Assembly: GCA_027579435.1 (NCBI GenBank)
Contig: JANBPK010000742.1
Location: 1-64,000 of the forward strand
Source: Candolleomyces eurysporus
Taxonomy: Eukaryota > Basidiomycota > Agaricomycetes > Agaricales > Psathyrellaceae
DNA: 64,000 bases
Direction of reading: 5' to 3'
Shown here: piece after piece, positions 19,557 through 33,766 of the stretch
How the letters are laid out: every line of letters starts with the position of its first letter
Numbering within the stretch: the stretch's first letter is position 1
Position numbers and translations under genes: made by a program
Notes under the pieces: model-generated
What the model saw: only the letters and a program-made list of their open reading frames with translations
The model's database searches: none
What the model was told of the DNA's origin: nothing

Positions 19557-22500
19557 ATGCAAGTCCTTCCGCATCGATTTCTTGTCGTCTCCGCCCTCCG
19601 TCGGACGCCCAACCTCCCTTGTAGATCGAGAGGACTTGCATTCCCGCCAAAAATCTACTCGAGAATATTATCCCGTTCTGCTCCAGCCATGTCCGACGCT
19701 CCGACCGAGCCAGCCCTTGTCAGGGAATCGGCCGCAAATGTGCATTCCTCAAATGAGGATCCCGACGCTGCACCGTCGCCAACCCCAAAGTCTTCCGGAA
19801 ACAATACCCCCGACCCGAACTCTAAAAGCGCAGGTAAACACGTCATTAATTCTATCCACCGTCAGTCCTCTGACACCGGAATGCAGCAAAGAAGGAGGCC
19901 AAGAGGTTAGAAAAGGAAGCAAAGCTCGCTGCAAAGGCCTTGAAGAATGCCGCCGCCTCAGCTTCTGGCGCAGCCGCAGGAGGCAAAAAGGCAAAGGTCG
20001 AGAAGGAAAAGAAAGAGGAGGAGCCCGCATTCGTCGACGACACTCCTCCCGGTCAGAAGAAAGGTGCGGTCCAGCCATTGCGCCAAGAAATGCATGTTCA
20101 CCTTTGAAAAGATCTTTCCAAGCCTATGGCTGCTGGTTACAATCCACTCGCTGTCGAGGCCAGCTGGTATGATTGGTGGCTTGCCGAAGGTTTCTTCAAA
20201 CCTCAGCTCGGTCCTGACGGCAAACCAAAAACCGACACGTTCATCATCCCAGCACCACCTCCCAACGTCACTGGTAGTCTGCATATTGGTCACGGTCTTA
20301 CTGTAGCCATCCAGGACACCCTCATTCGATGGTATGTCGTCTCCTTCGGCATCATCACCTCCTACTGACGGAACCAGGAATCGCATGCTCGGGAAAACGA
20401 CTCTCTTCGTGCCCGGATTCGACCACGCCGGAATCTCCACGCAGAGTGTTGTAGAAAAGCGACTGTACAAGAAGGAGGGAAAGACGAGGCACGACCTGGG
20501 ACGAGAAAAGTTTTTGGAGACTGTCATGGATTGGAAGAATGAGTACGCCGAAGCATACTCTGCATTCCACATATTATGCTCACGAGGTTCACCTCTTCAG
20601 ATATCAGGAGAGAATTACCAAACAGCTTCACCGTCTAGGTGGAAGTTACGATTGGGACCGTGTAGCATTCACTATGGACGAGGTACGGATTGACTCGATT
20701 CAACTCATACTCTATGACTCACCCATATCAGAAACTTTCCAAAGCTGTCATTGAAACCTTCTGCCGTCTCCACGAAGATGGTATTCTGTACCGTGCCAAC
20801 CGTCTCGTTAATTGGTGTGTGAAGCTGAATACCACCCTGTCGAATCTCGAGGTAAGAATCTGTTGCGATGTGCTCATGCATGACTCATTACAACCTCCAA
20901 AATAAGGTCGACCAAAAGCAATTGACTGGACGAACCCTGCTCAACGTCCCTGGATATGATACCAAAGAGAGGTTTGAATTTGGTGTCATCACCAGCTTTG
21001 CGTACCCTATCGAAGGATCCGGTGAGCTTTAATATTCGAAACGTTTAGCATGTCCACTCAATTCTAGGCAGACGAGAAGATTGTCATTGCCACCACCCGT
21101 CCTGAAACAATGCTCGGTGATACTGCAATTGCCGTTCATCCCGATGATCCTCGATACAAGGTGATTATTTGGAATCAATGTTTTGTTGGCGAAACCTAAT
21201 ACCGTGCCTTTTGCAGCACTTGCATGGCAAATTTGCTGTCCATCCCTTCGTTGACAGGCGCATTCCGATCATTCTGGATTCTATCATCGTAGACATGGAA
21301 TTTGGGACTGGTGCTGTGAAGATCACACCTGCTCACGACCCCAACGATTACGAAGTTGGCCAGAGGCATAACTTGGACTTCATCAACATTTTAAATGACG
21401 ATGGTACCCTCAATGCCAACGCTGGGGACATCTTCAAGGGTATGAAGAGGTTCCATGCTAGGAACGAGGTTGTCAAGCTTTTGAAGGAGCGGGGCCTCTT
21501 TGTCGAAACGAAGGACAACCCTATGCAGATTCCCATTTGCAGGTGAGTGGTGATAGAGCTCGTGCGGTACTTTCACTGCTCACTCTAGATCGCTTGTAGT
21601 AAATCTGGGGATGTCATTGAGCCTCTTCTGAAGCCTCAGTGGTGGGTCAACTGCAAGCCCTTGGCTGAGGAGGCTCTCAAGGTGCTTACCCTCAATAAAA
21701 TTCAGACTTGTGATTGATTGGCTTACCCTGTTGATAGCGAACTCGAGCAGGAGAGCTGCTGATCCAGCCCAAGACATCTGAAAACGAGTGGTACCGATGG
21801 CTCGAAGGCATTCAGGACTGGTGCATTTCTCGTCAGCTGTGGTGGGGTCACCGTTGCCCCGCCTACTTCGTTAACATCGAAGGACGGGAACAAGATGTGA
21901 GTTTTTCGGTTCTATTCTTGTTACTTGTACGAACTGAGGTTTAATCGATGTATTAGGCCAACGACGACAAGAACTGGGTCGTGGGCAGAACTTATGAAGA
22001 AGCGCTCGAGCGTGCCACAAAACTCGCTGCTGGCAAACCTTTCACTCTGCAACAAGACGAAGACGTTCTTGACACTTGGTTCTCCTCTGGTCTCTGGCCG
22101 TTCTCTATCATGGGTTGGCCTGAAAAGACTGAAGATATCAAAAACTTCTACCCTTCGTCTGTACTGGAAACTGGATGGGATATCCTTTTCTTCTGGGTAG
22201 CTCGCATGGTCTTGCTGGGTATCCATCTTACCGGTGAAGTGCCGTTCAAGGAGGTTTACTGCCATGCTATGATCCGTGACGCTCATGGCCGAAAGATGAG
22301 CAAGAGTTTGGGTAATGTCATCGACCCCACGGATGTTATTCAAGGTCTTTCTTTGGAGGATCTGCATCAGAAGTTGCATGAAGGAAACTTGGACGAGAAG
22401 GAAATCGCCAAGGCCAAGGCTGGTCAGAAGAAGGACTTCTCCAAGGGTATCCCTCAGTGCGGAACCGACGCTCTAAGGTTTGCACTCTGCGCTTACTCTG

Positions 22501-23844
22501 GAGGAGGTAAGTTCGTTGTCTAATTCCGTGCTGAAAAGGGGGTTGAAAAGCTGCTATAGGTCGTGATATCAACTTGGAGATCCTTCGCGTGGAAGGCTAC
22601 CGCAAGTTCTGCAACAAGATCTTCAATGCCACCAAGTTTGCTATGCTCAAGCTCGATGAATCTTTCGTGCCAGAGGCTGTTCCCAAGCCTACAGGCAACG
22701 AAAGCATTGTTGAGAAGTGGATCTTCCACAAGCTCAACGTCGCTGCTACTGAGATCAACCAAGCCCTGGCTGACCGCAATTTCATGAACGCCACCAATTC
22801 GGCGTATAACTTCTGGCTTTACGAATTGTGCGATGTCTACATCGTGAGTGACATTCAAATCCCTTCAATGAGTCGACTTCCTCATGACGTGTAACAGGAG
22901 GCTATGAAGCCCATGACCGACGACAATGCTCCGGCCTCCGTCAAGAAGTCTGCCCAACAAACTCTCTATACCTGCCTGGACTATGGTCTGAGGTTGCTCC
23001 ACCCCTTCATGCCTTTCGTGACAGAAGAATTGTGGCAACGTCTCCCCCGAAGGCCAAATGACCCCACGCCATCCATTGTTGTTTCGTCATATCCTACAAA
23101 CGTACGTTCCCCCTTCGGTCAATCTCTGCACGATTAGATTTCTGACTTTCTTTGTAGGACAAGGACTTTGAGTTTGCCGACGCTGTGAAGCAATTTGACC
23201 TCGTTTTCACGACGTTGAAGGCCGGTCGCTCTCTCGCTGCTTCTTACAACCTACAGAATGACATTCAATGTGAGCCTTGCATTGTCCTCGTGATAGCTTG
23301 CACACGGAACTGATCTGTCTCCTCCTTTCAGTCTTCATCCAAGTACAGTCCGATGCAGATGCTCAGCTTTTTGAGTCCCAGCTCCCAACCATCGTCACTC
23401 TCACCAAGGGCGGAAAGAGCGCCAAAGTTATCCGTGACACCTCGGAACTTCCAGCTGGCTGTGGTAGCACCGTTGTAACGTCCACCATCGCCGTGCATAC
23501 GCTCGTCAAGGTCGGTCTTGTCACATGGTTTTTTCAACCTTTCGGTGATGTTGACTGACATTTCGTGAAGGGACTCGTTGACCTCGACGTCGAAATCGCA
23601 AAGTGCGACAAGAAACTGGACCTTGCGAAGTTGAACTTGTCGAAGGTTTTGAAGGTCGAGTCGCAGGCTGACTATCAGACTACTGTGCCTGAGAATGTCC
23701 GACTTGCCAACGAGGAGAAGGTGCGGTTTGCTTATTCATCGAGAGGCTAAAGTGCTAACCATAATCGTACTCCAGAGGGAGACACTAAATGTTGAGATTG
23801 CTACCCTCGAGCAGTCGAAGGCCATGTTTGAGAAGTTGAAGTAG
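19557..23844 (+). CDS. VAS1: Valyl-tRNA synthetase, likely cytosolic and mitochondrial from two starts
   Basis: Charges tRNA-Val; class I synthetase. The first in-frame ATG (19557) opens a basic, acid-free leader ([23 protein letters not shown]) of mitochondrial type. A second ATG at 19689 ([13 protein letters not shown]) would give the cytosolic form, as in yeast VAS1. Early exons are 19557-19833, 19887-20063, 20112-20331, 20378-20542, 20601-20682 and 20732 onward; about 14 exons in all. Catalytic signatures are [11 protein letters not shown] (HIGH), the editing-domain [25 protein letters not shown], and RKMSKSLGN (KMSKS). The anticodon-binding domain and a C-terminal coiled coil ([15 protein letters not shown]) follow, ending at TAG 23842-23844. 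Length near 1,050 residues is normal for fungal enzymes. Confidence 0.95.
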
Positions 23845-24061
23845 ATAGATTATCTCTTTTGCTATGCTGTAGTAGACTTTTGTTCTTTTGGTATCAGACA
23901 TAATGACGGGCACGCGTTCAATTTCGCGGAGTTGACACGGTTGTTCAAACTCAGTCGACGCGTTCCTCGCGTTTACATATAAATAAACAGGGCAAACCCT
24001 TCTGAGCTGTCAACGTTGCATTCATAACCCTTCATAACCAACTCTTCACCTCATCCTCATA

Positions 24062-24856
24062 ATGGAAGCAAGCGTACCTCAGACCAAGAAAAGAAGGGTN
24101 TCTATCTCTGAGGGTGTTCAGGAAAACGGAAATGGCGCGGTGCCNGTGCCACCTCTTCCAAACCTGCTCGTGAAGCGTCTCTCGGAGAAGGCACGTGTGC
24201 CCACTCGAGGCTCAGCNTTGTCTGCAGGATATGACCTCTACAGGTAAGTTCACAAACGCNTATTCATCCTGTTCTGGGCAGTTGGCTGAACATAGGGCAT
24301 AGTGCTGAGAAGAAAGTCATCCCTGCGCATGGCAAAGCTCTCGTTGACACCCAGATTTCGATTGCCGTGCCTCCTGGCACGTATGGACGCGTCGCACCGC
24401 GCAGCGGTCTAGGTACGCGTTTTAATTCCTTCTCGTTCAAAAGTCTCTATCCATTTAACTGAGATATACGCGTTTGTAGCGTCCAAATTCATGATTGACA
24501 CCGGCGCTGGTGTCATCGACGCCGACTATAGAGGAGTCGTCTTTGCACTGCTCTTTAATCTATCTGACAAGGACTTTGAGGGTAAGTATGGTTGCCACAC
24601 TTGTACGAAACACGAAGAATAACAGTTCCTCCCCCATACAGTCAATGAGGGCGATCGTATTGCACAGTTGATCATTGAGCGAATCTACACCCCCGAAGTT
24701 CAGGAAGTCCAGGTGTGTTGTTGTGCCCGAGANCTTCTNTCTTTCTTCCCTTCTGACGCACACGGCTTGACTCTTTAGGATCTCGAAGAGACAGCACGAG
24801 GTGCTGGGGGCTTTGGATCTACTGGTGGACATGTCCTCTTGGAAAAGCAACTGTAA
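24062..24856 (+). CDS. DUT1: dUTP pyrophosphatase (dUTPase)
   Basis: Hydrolyses dUTP to dUMP, preventing uracil incorporation in DNA and supplying dTMP synthesis; works as a trimer. Exons 24062-24243, 24303-24412, 24480-24581, 24642-24712 and 24779-24856. The conserved motifs appear in order: LSAGYDLYS (motif 1), APRSGLA (2), GVIDADYRG with the catalytic Asp (3), [10 protein letters not shown] (4) and the C-terminal [10 protein letters not shown] (5). A basic KKRR near the start could be a nuclear signal. Three Ns in exon 1 leave residues unknown without breaking the frame. The length of about 180 residues is normal. Confidence 0.95.
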
Positions 24857-24992
24857 AACGCTCGCTAGCTTTGGTACCCATACGTCTTGAACGTCCATTT
24901 CTTGCGTGTGCTGTTGTATATATTAGTGAATAATCTANCTACAAAAATGGCAAAGTATAGANATCAATGCGCACCTTCAAAGGATGCTACAG

Positions 24993-25484
24993 CTAACTCT
25001 GTGAGGTAGGAAGCNTGCGAGTCCTATCTGCCTCCACGACGTAGAATTCATCCGCAGTGCGAGCGGCATGCTTCAGNAGTTNTTGGCCATATCCATCTTT
25101 GCCTACGTCTTCTGGGTTTCCGTAGTATTTCCTATCCATATCCTCTTTCTCTCCCCGTCCCGAAACCACCACTCCCTCNGTGTCNACGAGCTTGACCGCT
25201 TCGACTANGCGTATCATTTCTTCGAGCTGCTTGGTGACCTTTGCGTGTTCTGCTGTCCCCTNTTTTGGTGGTACAAGTGCTGAAAGCTTGTACAACTTGT
25301 CGAGCGTTTCGGCTGGCAATTTGGGGGACGGATATGATGAAAGCAGTTCGTGGACCGACCAGGTTGGCTTGAGAGGCATGCCCAGGGANTCTGTTTCTAC
25401 TATGCGGCGGGACGNGGTGTGGTTTTGACGNGCATGAAGTAAAGNATTTCGTGAGCTCCGGGAAAGACGATGGAGAAAAGACAT
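24993..25484 (-). CDS. GatC-like subunit of mitochondrial Glu-tRNA(Gln) amidotransferase
   Basis: Single-exon frame with ATG at 25484 (MSFLHRLSRSSRN), a basic mitochondrial-type leader. The core LGMPLKPTWSVHELLSSYP, LDKLYKLSALVPP and VTKQLEEMIR resembles the fungal GatC-like family, whose members help convert Glu-tRNA(Gln) to Gln-tRNA(Gln) in mitochondria. The C-terminal half is more variable and ends after a basic stretch near EADRTR. Nine or so Ns fall within the frame but leave it open. An upstream in-frame ATG at 25571 would run into the partner gene's promoter. The assignment is good but rests on a short core. Confidence 0.68.
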   Translation of the reverse strand: MSFLHRLSRSSRNXLLHXRQNHTXSRRIVETXSLGMPLKPTWSVHELLSSYPSPKLPAETLDKLYKLSALVPPKXGTAEHAKVTKQLEEMIRXVEAVKLXDXEGVVVSGRGEKEDMDRKYYGNPEDVGKDGYGQXXLKHAARTADEFYVVEADRTRXLPTSQS

Positions 25485-25607
25485 TTGGTCGATGGAAAGG
25501 TCAGCGAACGAAGTGACCTCGGAGGTACGCGTCGGAGATTGAAACCACTTTTTTCCGGCCGCGAACAACATTTCCAGTGACGCACAACTTGCATCCGTTC
25601 CCCAACC
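25485..25607. promoter_or_regulatory. Divergent promoter of two mitochondrial translation genes
   Basis: 123 bp between the start codons of the GatC-like gene (minus) and mS34 (plus). The products belong to one process, mitochondrial protein synthesis, so co-regulation is plausible. No TATA box seen. Confidence 0.5.
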
Positions 25608-26013
25608 ATGTTTGCCTCTCTCGTTCGACGGTCAGCGCCNAGNGTNGCTGAATCNATTCAAAGACTCCTTCCCAAGGACCTCCCACCATCNTTGGCACCT
25701 AAAATCGGCAACCTGTATGAAGTGCTGTCGCGAACACCAACCGGAGGCGTAGGCAAGAAAGTCTACCAGCTTCGATGGAAGGGGAAGCAGATTGACGACT
25801 GCTATTGGGTCGTGACGCGATCGAAATTCAAGTGCGAAGGGAGCCATGGCAAGGCTTGGGGTCATCTCTACTGGAAAGGTGCGTCCTGGTGNACTGCTAC
25901 TGTGATGTCACGGGTTGTTGAGNCTGACAAACACTGTAGGCAAGAATGTNAGCCCAAGAGAGGAGCGGATACGGGGTGCTTTGAAGTATTCATGGGCTGA
26001 GGGTAGNTCATGA
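25608..26013 (+). CDS. MRPS34: Mitochondrial small-subunit ribosomal protein mS34
   Basis: Exons 25608-25878 and 25940-26013. The N-terminus (MFASLVRRSA) is basic and leader-like. The core GNLYEVLSRTPTGGVGKKV, YQLRWKGKQIDDCYWVVTR and GKAWGHLYWKGKN matches the mS34 family, in which a VGxKV turn and a KxWGxxxxKGK ending are characteristic. Several Ns fall near residues 11-17 and one just before the stop codon; if that last N is an extra base the C-terminus would be slightly longer. The length of about 113 residues is normal for fungal members. Confidence 0.8.
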
Positions 26014-26500
26014 GCTGTGTGTCCAGCTACCATCTATGTGAGTTCGATCGTCTCCGTGTAGTTGGAGAACATTGCACTTACAAACTCAGCTTACTACCTG
26101 TAATATACCTCTAATGATTTACTGGATAGTTGGATGGAATTCTAGAGACATCATCCATTTCATANCTGGAACCGACCTGGGACTCTACTTTCGTTGCGCG
26201 AGCGGAAAAGGCCTGCATCAAACTAGCACATTAGAATCCGGCTCNCACNATTTGACTTGCCGAGCCTCCGCCCCGACAGTGGGCACCTTTCCCGAAAGAT
26301 TGCTGGATACATGAATGTGAAGAAAGCAAGTATTTATTCTAAACCGATGGCCATCGCTACACAGTTTCAAATAAATTACACTGTCAACAAAGTACACCAA
26401 AATCCCACCAAAAATACATAATAACTCATACAACTNTCATCTTTTTGAAATACAAAGCGTAAGAAGTCCACGGTTGCACTGTATCATTACCGGTGCTCGT

Positions 26501-27670
26501 TTAGAAGCCACGGTAGGTGGAGATCTGGGACTGGAGACGGGTGGTCTGGCCAGCGGTGAACTCGGTCATGCAGGAGTCGTAGGAGTAGTCCATGTAGTTG
26601 TCTGTTGGTTATTGTTAGCATCTATCTATTAAAGAACCTCAACTTGANACCAATGACTTACGGATGGGGTCGACACCTCCACCAGAGCAGGTGTCACGGC
26701 CGACGGGGCAGCCAGNAAGCAGGGCTGGCCTCAGGAGGGGTATCAGCGACCTGGTCACCGGCGCCAGAGCAACCACCCTGGAAGGTGTGGTAGAGGCCGA
26801 CCCAGTGGCCGACTTCGTGGGTCAAGGTCTAATGGAGCTATTAGACNAACTCGGTAAAACAGTATACTGATGGGACTAACCTGGCCACCGTTGTAGTTGG
26901 TGGTGGTGCCTCCAGGGAGAGAGGAGAAGAGAATGACTGTTGAAGACCAAGTCAGGAATNGAGTTTGGAGAANNCCGTGAGTTGCAGGTACTTACCGACA
27001 CCATCATCCTTGGGGGCGCCGGAGTAGCTCGATGGGAATGTAGCATATCCCAAAAGGCCACTAGTGGAAGAGGACTTGAAACTACAAAACAATCATTGAG
27101 TAACTTAGCACCACATTGATATATCAGTCACCTACCCAACAGTGTAGACGTTGAGAGTAGCAGCATTGCCAACTCGGAGAGCGTTTTTCATAGCAGTCTG
27201 TTGGGAGTTGCTGGGACCAACATTGTTGAACCAACCGGCGTTGGTGATGCGGCTGGTGTTGGCAAGGACGAAGTTGAGTCCTGTCGAGGCATAGTCCTGG
27301 TTAAGGACATTGATCTGAGCCTGGATCTGGGAGTCGCTGATGGCGAGAGTTTAGCCGGAGAATGGTGTAAACCGAAAAGGGCACTCACGGGACGTTGCCT
27401 TGGGCGAGGGTAGTACCAGCCGTGACGACGTGGAAATGGACGCTGATGGTGGGTGCGAAGGCACCGAAGCTCTCGGTAGGCACGACCTGGTTGGCAGCGA
27501 AGTGGGCCTCAGCAGCCTTGATCTGCGACGCAGAAATGCTGGTACCGCATCCCCTCTGACTGCAATGACAGTTCAGCANTGAGCTTGGAAAGCGCGGGTG
27601 AACAAGCCTACCCGTTGACGAGAGAAGCAGCCGCGAGAACTGCTGCGATAGCAAAGGAGCGAAGCTGCAT
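26501..27670 (-). CDS. Secreted M43-family (pappalysin-like) metalloprotease
   Basis: Extracellular zinc endopeptidase of the fungal MEP1 type. ATG 27670 opens a signal peptide ([20 protein letters not shown]), followed by [19 protein letters not shown]. The core includes [25 protein letters not shown], the zinc site [11 protein letters not shown] (the HExxHxxGxxH metzincin motif), [12 protein letters not shown] and the Met-turn region [16 protein letters not shown], ending STYRGF and TAA at 26501-26503. At least seven exons; the first is 27670-27612. The N at 26716 is an extra base: dropping it joins TPPEASPA to [11 protein letters not shown] role in digesting external protein is inferred from family. 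Confidence 0.88.
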
Positions 27671-29833
27671 TTTAGCTGGGGTNGAGAGACTGAGGAAAGA
27701 CTAGGTGCCTTGCTCGATCTCGTCGGAATCAGCTAGCTTTTATACTTCCAGACGCTAGCGGATCCGACATAACATAAAAGAACTNNGAAAAGCAGATCGT
27801 ATGGACATAGGACAGATAAAACCCGACACCGCATGGAGCAAAGGTGATAGTGAACCACGCACATGCAATAGCAACAGCCCTTGTGAGCAGGAGAGGTACA
27901 GGAAGCACACTTGAGGTGACCCATATGCTCGTCACTCGTGTGAGTAAATAGAAGCAGGTTGTCAAACCGCCAGTCGAGAACCACTNGNGTTTGGTCGCCA
28001 AGAGTTGCAGCGGAATCAGGAAAGAACACTAGTCCAACAACAAAGTAGTGACGCAGCTGGANTGAACTGAGACCGGCGCAAGGGAACCTACGACGCTGTG
28101 TAAGAAACGCCGTAGTATTGCCTTGACACCGGGTGCTGCANNTTCCTGCGGTCCGTAGATATTGGAAGAANCTAAAATAATGCAGGCGTTTTGTTGATTT
28201 TTTAAGGAAATTCCCCCGGAGGATCACTGCACAAGCGAGGCGCGTAACGAGAAAGCGACNAAGTTTACGGTACCAGAATCGCTCATTCGGTCGGAAAGCG
28301 GGTGGATGAGCATATTGANCTAGACAGGAGCANAGGGTTTTCTTATCGGTAAGCCGTCTTCCTGGTACGCCACTCAGACANAGTGGAGTGGGTTGGCACA
28401 AGATAGANAGAAACATTTGGACGAAANTAGATGCCGCCTGCCTTGCGACTGGCGCTCGCCCATGCGGTGTTGGGTCGAAGAAGTNCNAGGTTGCCGAGTT
28501 GAGTCCTGCAATACTCCCACAGTCGACTCCAGAACCTGCGAGGATCGACATTTCGGGCCACCAGTCACTCCGAAGGCCCAAACAAATGTATCTGCGAACA
28601 ACGTGTTACGAGAAGTCAGATTTGGTGCACGCGTAGATTCTGAGATAAGACGACAGAACAATATGCAGGTCTTATTTCTGGAAACCGGAGCGAGTNAATT
28701 GTCAATAAATTTCAACTAAGCTCTATATTCATCTGATAGAGTCAACAAGCTGATATCTTGATCGTGATGAGAAGACTGACCATAAGCCAAGAAACGAAAC
28801 GGTGCGATCTTCGACACGGCCGTTGTTCTAGTTTCAGAGAAGAACAGACTCAGTTTCAAAAAGTAGACGTTCAGGATCATTCTGACAGAATTGCCGCCTT
28901 CGCGAAGATTATCAGTCCGATAATGTGACCCTCTCTCTACTCGAGTCCCTCTGCTCCTGGGGCTCAGCCGCTGAGGAGATCGGAGACAGGGGGGACAATA
29001 CAACGGAAAAATAGGACTCGAGGGTTGGGTGGGAGGCGGCTATAATAGCCTGCACATTGCTCAGCGCTCTTCATTGGTCTGCGCCCGTAAAAACCATGCT
29101 GAAAAATAAAGAAGCATGCACAGCGAGAGTGCAATTCTGACTGTCTTAATCAACGCGGTATTCCTGATGAGCCACATGGTTTCGTATAGAACAAGGGGCT
29201 CACCTGGTGACCTTNGCTTACTTCTGTATATCAGCGTCATCCACAAAATCATGTCGTAAAATGCTAAGTCAGGCCCCGACGAAGTCGAGGGGGCAGCTGG
29301 CATANGAATAATTACTCGCACAAATCTGCAGATGGCNATAGACGGCCAGAGACGAGCGCACAGGAACATCCGGGCTTGGAGAAGAAGAAGAAATAGAAGA
29401 AATCACAACGGTTCGGAAACTTCTGTCCGCATGGTTAGTCCACCTTTTTAGCCTTCCCCAGTGAGAAAGACAGACATGTTTACAGCTGGAAGACTGGAGC
29501 TGAAATGATGTCAACCTCCACCGACAGAGTCTGGNATGGGTGTCTACTGGTAGAGCTTTATAGTGTTGGAATCTGGCATTTGTGACTGTANCAGATTAAC
29601 GGACTCGGACTCGGAGCTTCGGACGACGGACGACGATGAACCCGGGACTACCACGTGACTCGGAGATTCNTTTTCACGTGTCGAGGACATCGAGGCGCGG
29701 ACGAAGCGTCAAATCAAAGGCTGTTCTGAGCACTTGGTCCTGGTCGCACCTTCTCTGGCAATCTTGTTCTGTTTATTCTTCGATACCTCTACTCTGTTCT
29801 CCTTATAGACGACNNCACAATATACACCACCAC
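27671..29833. other. 2.1-kb N-rich region without a supported gene
   Basis: Upstream of two divergent genes (protease and acyl-CoA-binding protein). Many single Ns. The longest frame (27733-28581, minus) is Cys/Leu/Phe-rich with no family motif and reads through many Ns, so I do not call it. Near 29590-29640 there are short direct repeats of GGACTC and GGACGAC. No tRNA, rRNA or transposon feature was seen. The last 200 bp are the likely promoter of the acyl-CoA-binding protein gene, with CACGTG at 29652 and 29675. Confidence 0.55.
29652..29680. promoter_or_regulatory. Pair of CACGTG E-boxes
   Basis: CACGTG at 29652-29657 and 29675-29680, 23 bp apart and about 155-180 bp upstream of the acyl-CoA-binding protein start. 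Two close copies of a bHLH core are unlikely by chance in so short a space, but function is inferred. Confidence 0.4.
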
Positions 29834-31435
29834 ATGGCCTCCCATAGCTTGATTGACGCCCAATTTGACCGGGCAGTTCAGGTTGTACAAAGCCTACCGA
29901 AGACCGGACCTATACAGACGGACTATGANGAAAAGCTCGAAATGTACAGGTANGATGGCCGCTCCTGACCTCGNGCTNANCANTNTACTAATNATTAAGC
30001 NAGCTTGTACAAGCAAGGTACTTTGAANTTAGATATTCTCCAGTTAATTGAGTGCCTGTTCACACAACCTGTCCCCAGCCACCGTCGGCAACGTAACGAG
30101 TCCACGTCCTGGAATTTTCGATATGCTTGGGCGCGCTAAATGGTANCCTCAAGCTTGCTGGCTCGTTTGCGCTAGCTGACACNCAAACCTGTAATAGGGA
30201 CGCGTGGGCCAAGCACAAGGACCTTGATTCGTTCGAAGCGAAGTGGTTGTACGTGGAAGCTCTGCTGAAGGTNGGTCCTACACACTGTCCTTTACATGTG
30301 NCCAAGGCTGACAGAAANAAAAGGTTCTTAGGAAGTACTCAGATAAAACCATTGCCCGAGATCTTGTTACAGAACTAGAGTCGTACGGAGGCGACCCTTC
30401 AAACCTAGTTATGAGTCGTGCGTCATGCTGTTATCCTAAGTGGATCNGGCATTTACTCTTNGCTTAGGCTCATTCGGAAGGTCCTCTGCATCGGAAACAA
30501 CGGGATCGACGGCCTCAGAAGATGGTGGCGACGAAACAGACGACGCTCAAAGATACAACTCTACTCGAAACGTCCCACGACCTNAGCAGGAGCAGGAAGG
30601 TGAAGACTCCGGTTCCGAAGGGGAGGAAACGGATGAGGACGAAGCTCGGGATCTACCCCCTTCCCGTCTCCCAGCNCAGNACGACAACCGACCCCAATCA
30701 TCCCTNTCCTCCAATCGTTACCGAACCCCAATGGCCGGTTCAACTTTGATGTCCCCTCCCCCAGATACCCGTCTCCCTCAAACTCAGCCTCATCCCGGAT
30801 TCGAAACTCCATCAGCATTCGCACCCCCCGTCTCCTCATACCCAAGTCACCTTGCTCCCAACTACACTACACGCCCCGACTCCTTCAGTCCTTCCCCACA
30901 CTCTCGTTTCCGCGGACAATATGGACACGACCGACCTCCATCACGACCAACATTAGAATACGCGATCGAGAACGTCCAATCACATCTTGCCGCTCTAACC
31001 GAGCGCATNGAATCACTNGAAAACCGAATGCTATCGCGTTCTCGTGCATCTGTGAGCCCCCGAGGNGGCGGAAACTCTCCCCGCTGGTTTGGCAATAACG
31101 GTTCTCCACCTGAAGACCCCGACGCGCCTCGCTGGGACGTCAANGACCTCGGACTGTGGTCTCTNGTNCTGAACCCNCTGTCCCGTGGTATGGANCATGT
31201 CCGTGATTGGGCAACTTTCTTTGCTCGAGACGAGAACCGGTCACCAGCCAGGATGATCGTGCGGAGGCTCGTTCTCGATGTATCCTTCCTGGTTTGTGTT
31301 GTGGCGGTTATAGGCGCTGTNTGGAGGAGGAGTGGTGTGAGGAGACGGGAGGTGAAAGCTGCTCTTGTTGTGTTGTGGAGGGCTTTGATTGGTGGATCGA
31401 GACGCCCAAGAACCATGGTAGATCAGGCTGTATAG
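29834..31435 (+). CDS. Acyl-CoA-binding protein with C-terminal membrane anchor (ACBD5-like)
   Basis: ATG 29834 opens an acyl-CoA-binding domain: IDAQFDRAVQVVQSLPK, YSLYKQATVGNV, RPGIFDMLGRAKWDAW and EALLKVLRKYSDK, covering the first 110 residues or so in several short exons. Then comes a long acidic, Ser/Pro-rich linker (EDGGDETDD, EGEETDEDEARD), a coiled-coil segment (YAIENVQSHLAALTER), an amphipathic part, and a hydrophobic helix near the end (VLDVSFLVCVVAVIGA) followed by a very basic tail (WRRSGVRRREVK). This order is that of ACBD5-type proteins, which sit on peroxisomes or ER with the binding domain in the cytosol. Several Ns lie in introns and the linker. Stop TAG 31433-31435. Confidence 0.83.
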
Positions 31436-31620
31436 TACTCGATGATTCNCCAACCTTTGTCGGACTCATCACGTTCGCTAATCCATTGAAAGTTGAACGG
31501 TTTATTGGTTCATTGATCCNCAATATGATACATCCTCCAGTAACTTGTTTCCGACCGGATTAACATACAAATAACAGTTACAGCAAGCAGGTGTTTCCTT
31601 TCATAGTTTTCTGGCAATTT

Positions 31621-33766
<2,146 letters not shown>

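Noticed and set aside
27733..28581. Minus-strand frame of 282 codons
   Set aside because: It runs through many Ns, is Cys/Leu/Phe-rich with no motif, and codes nothing recognisable. Probably a chance frame in poor sequence.
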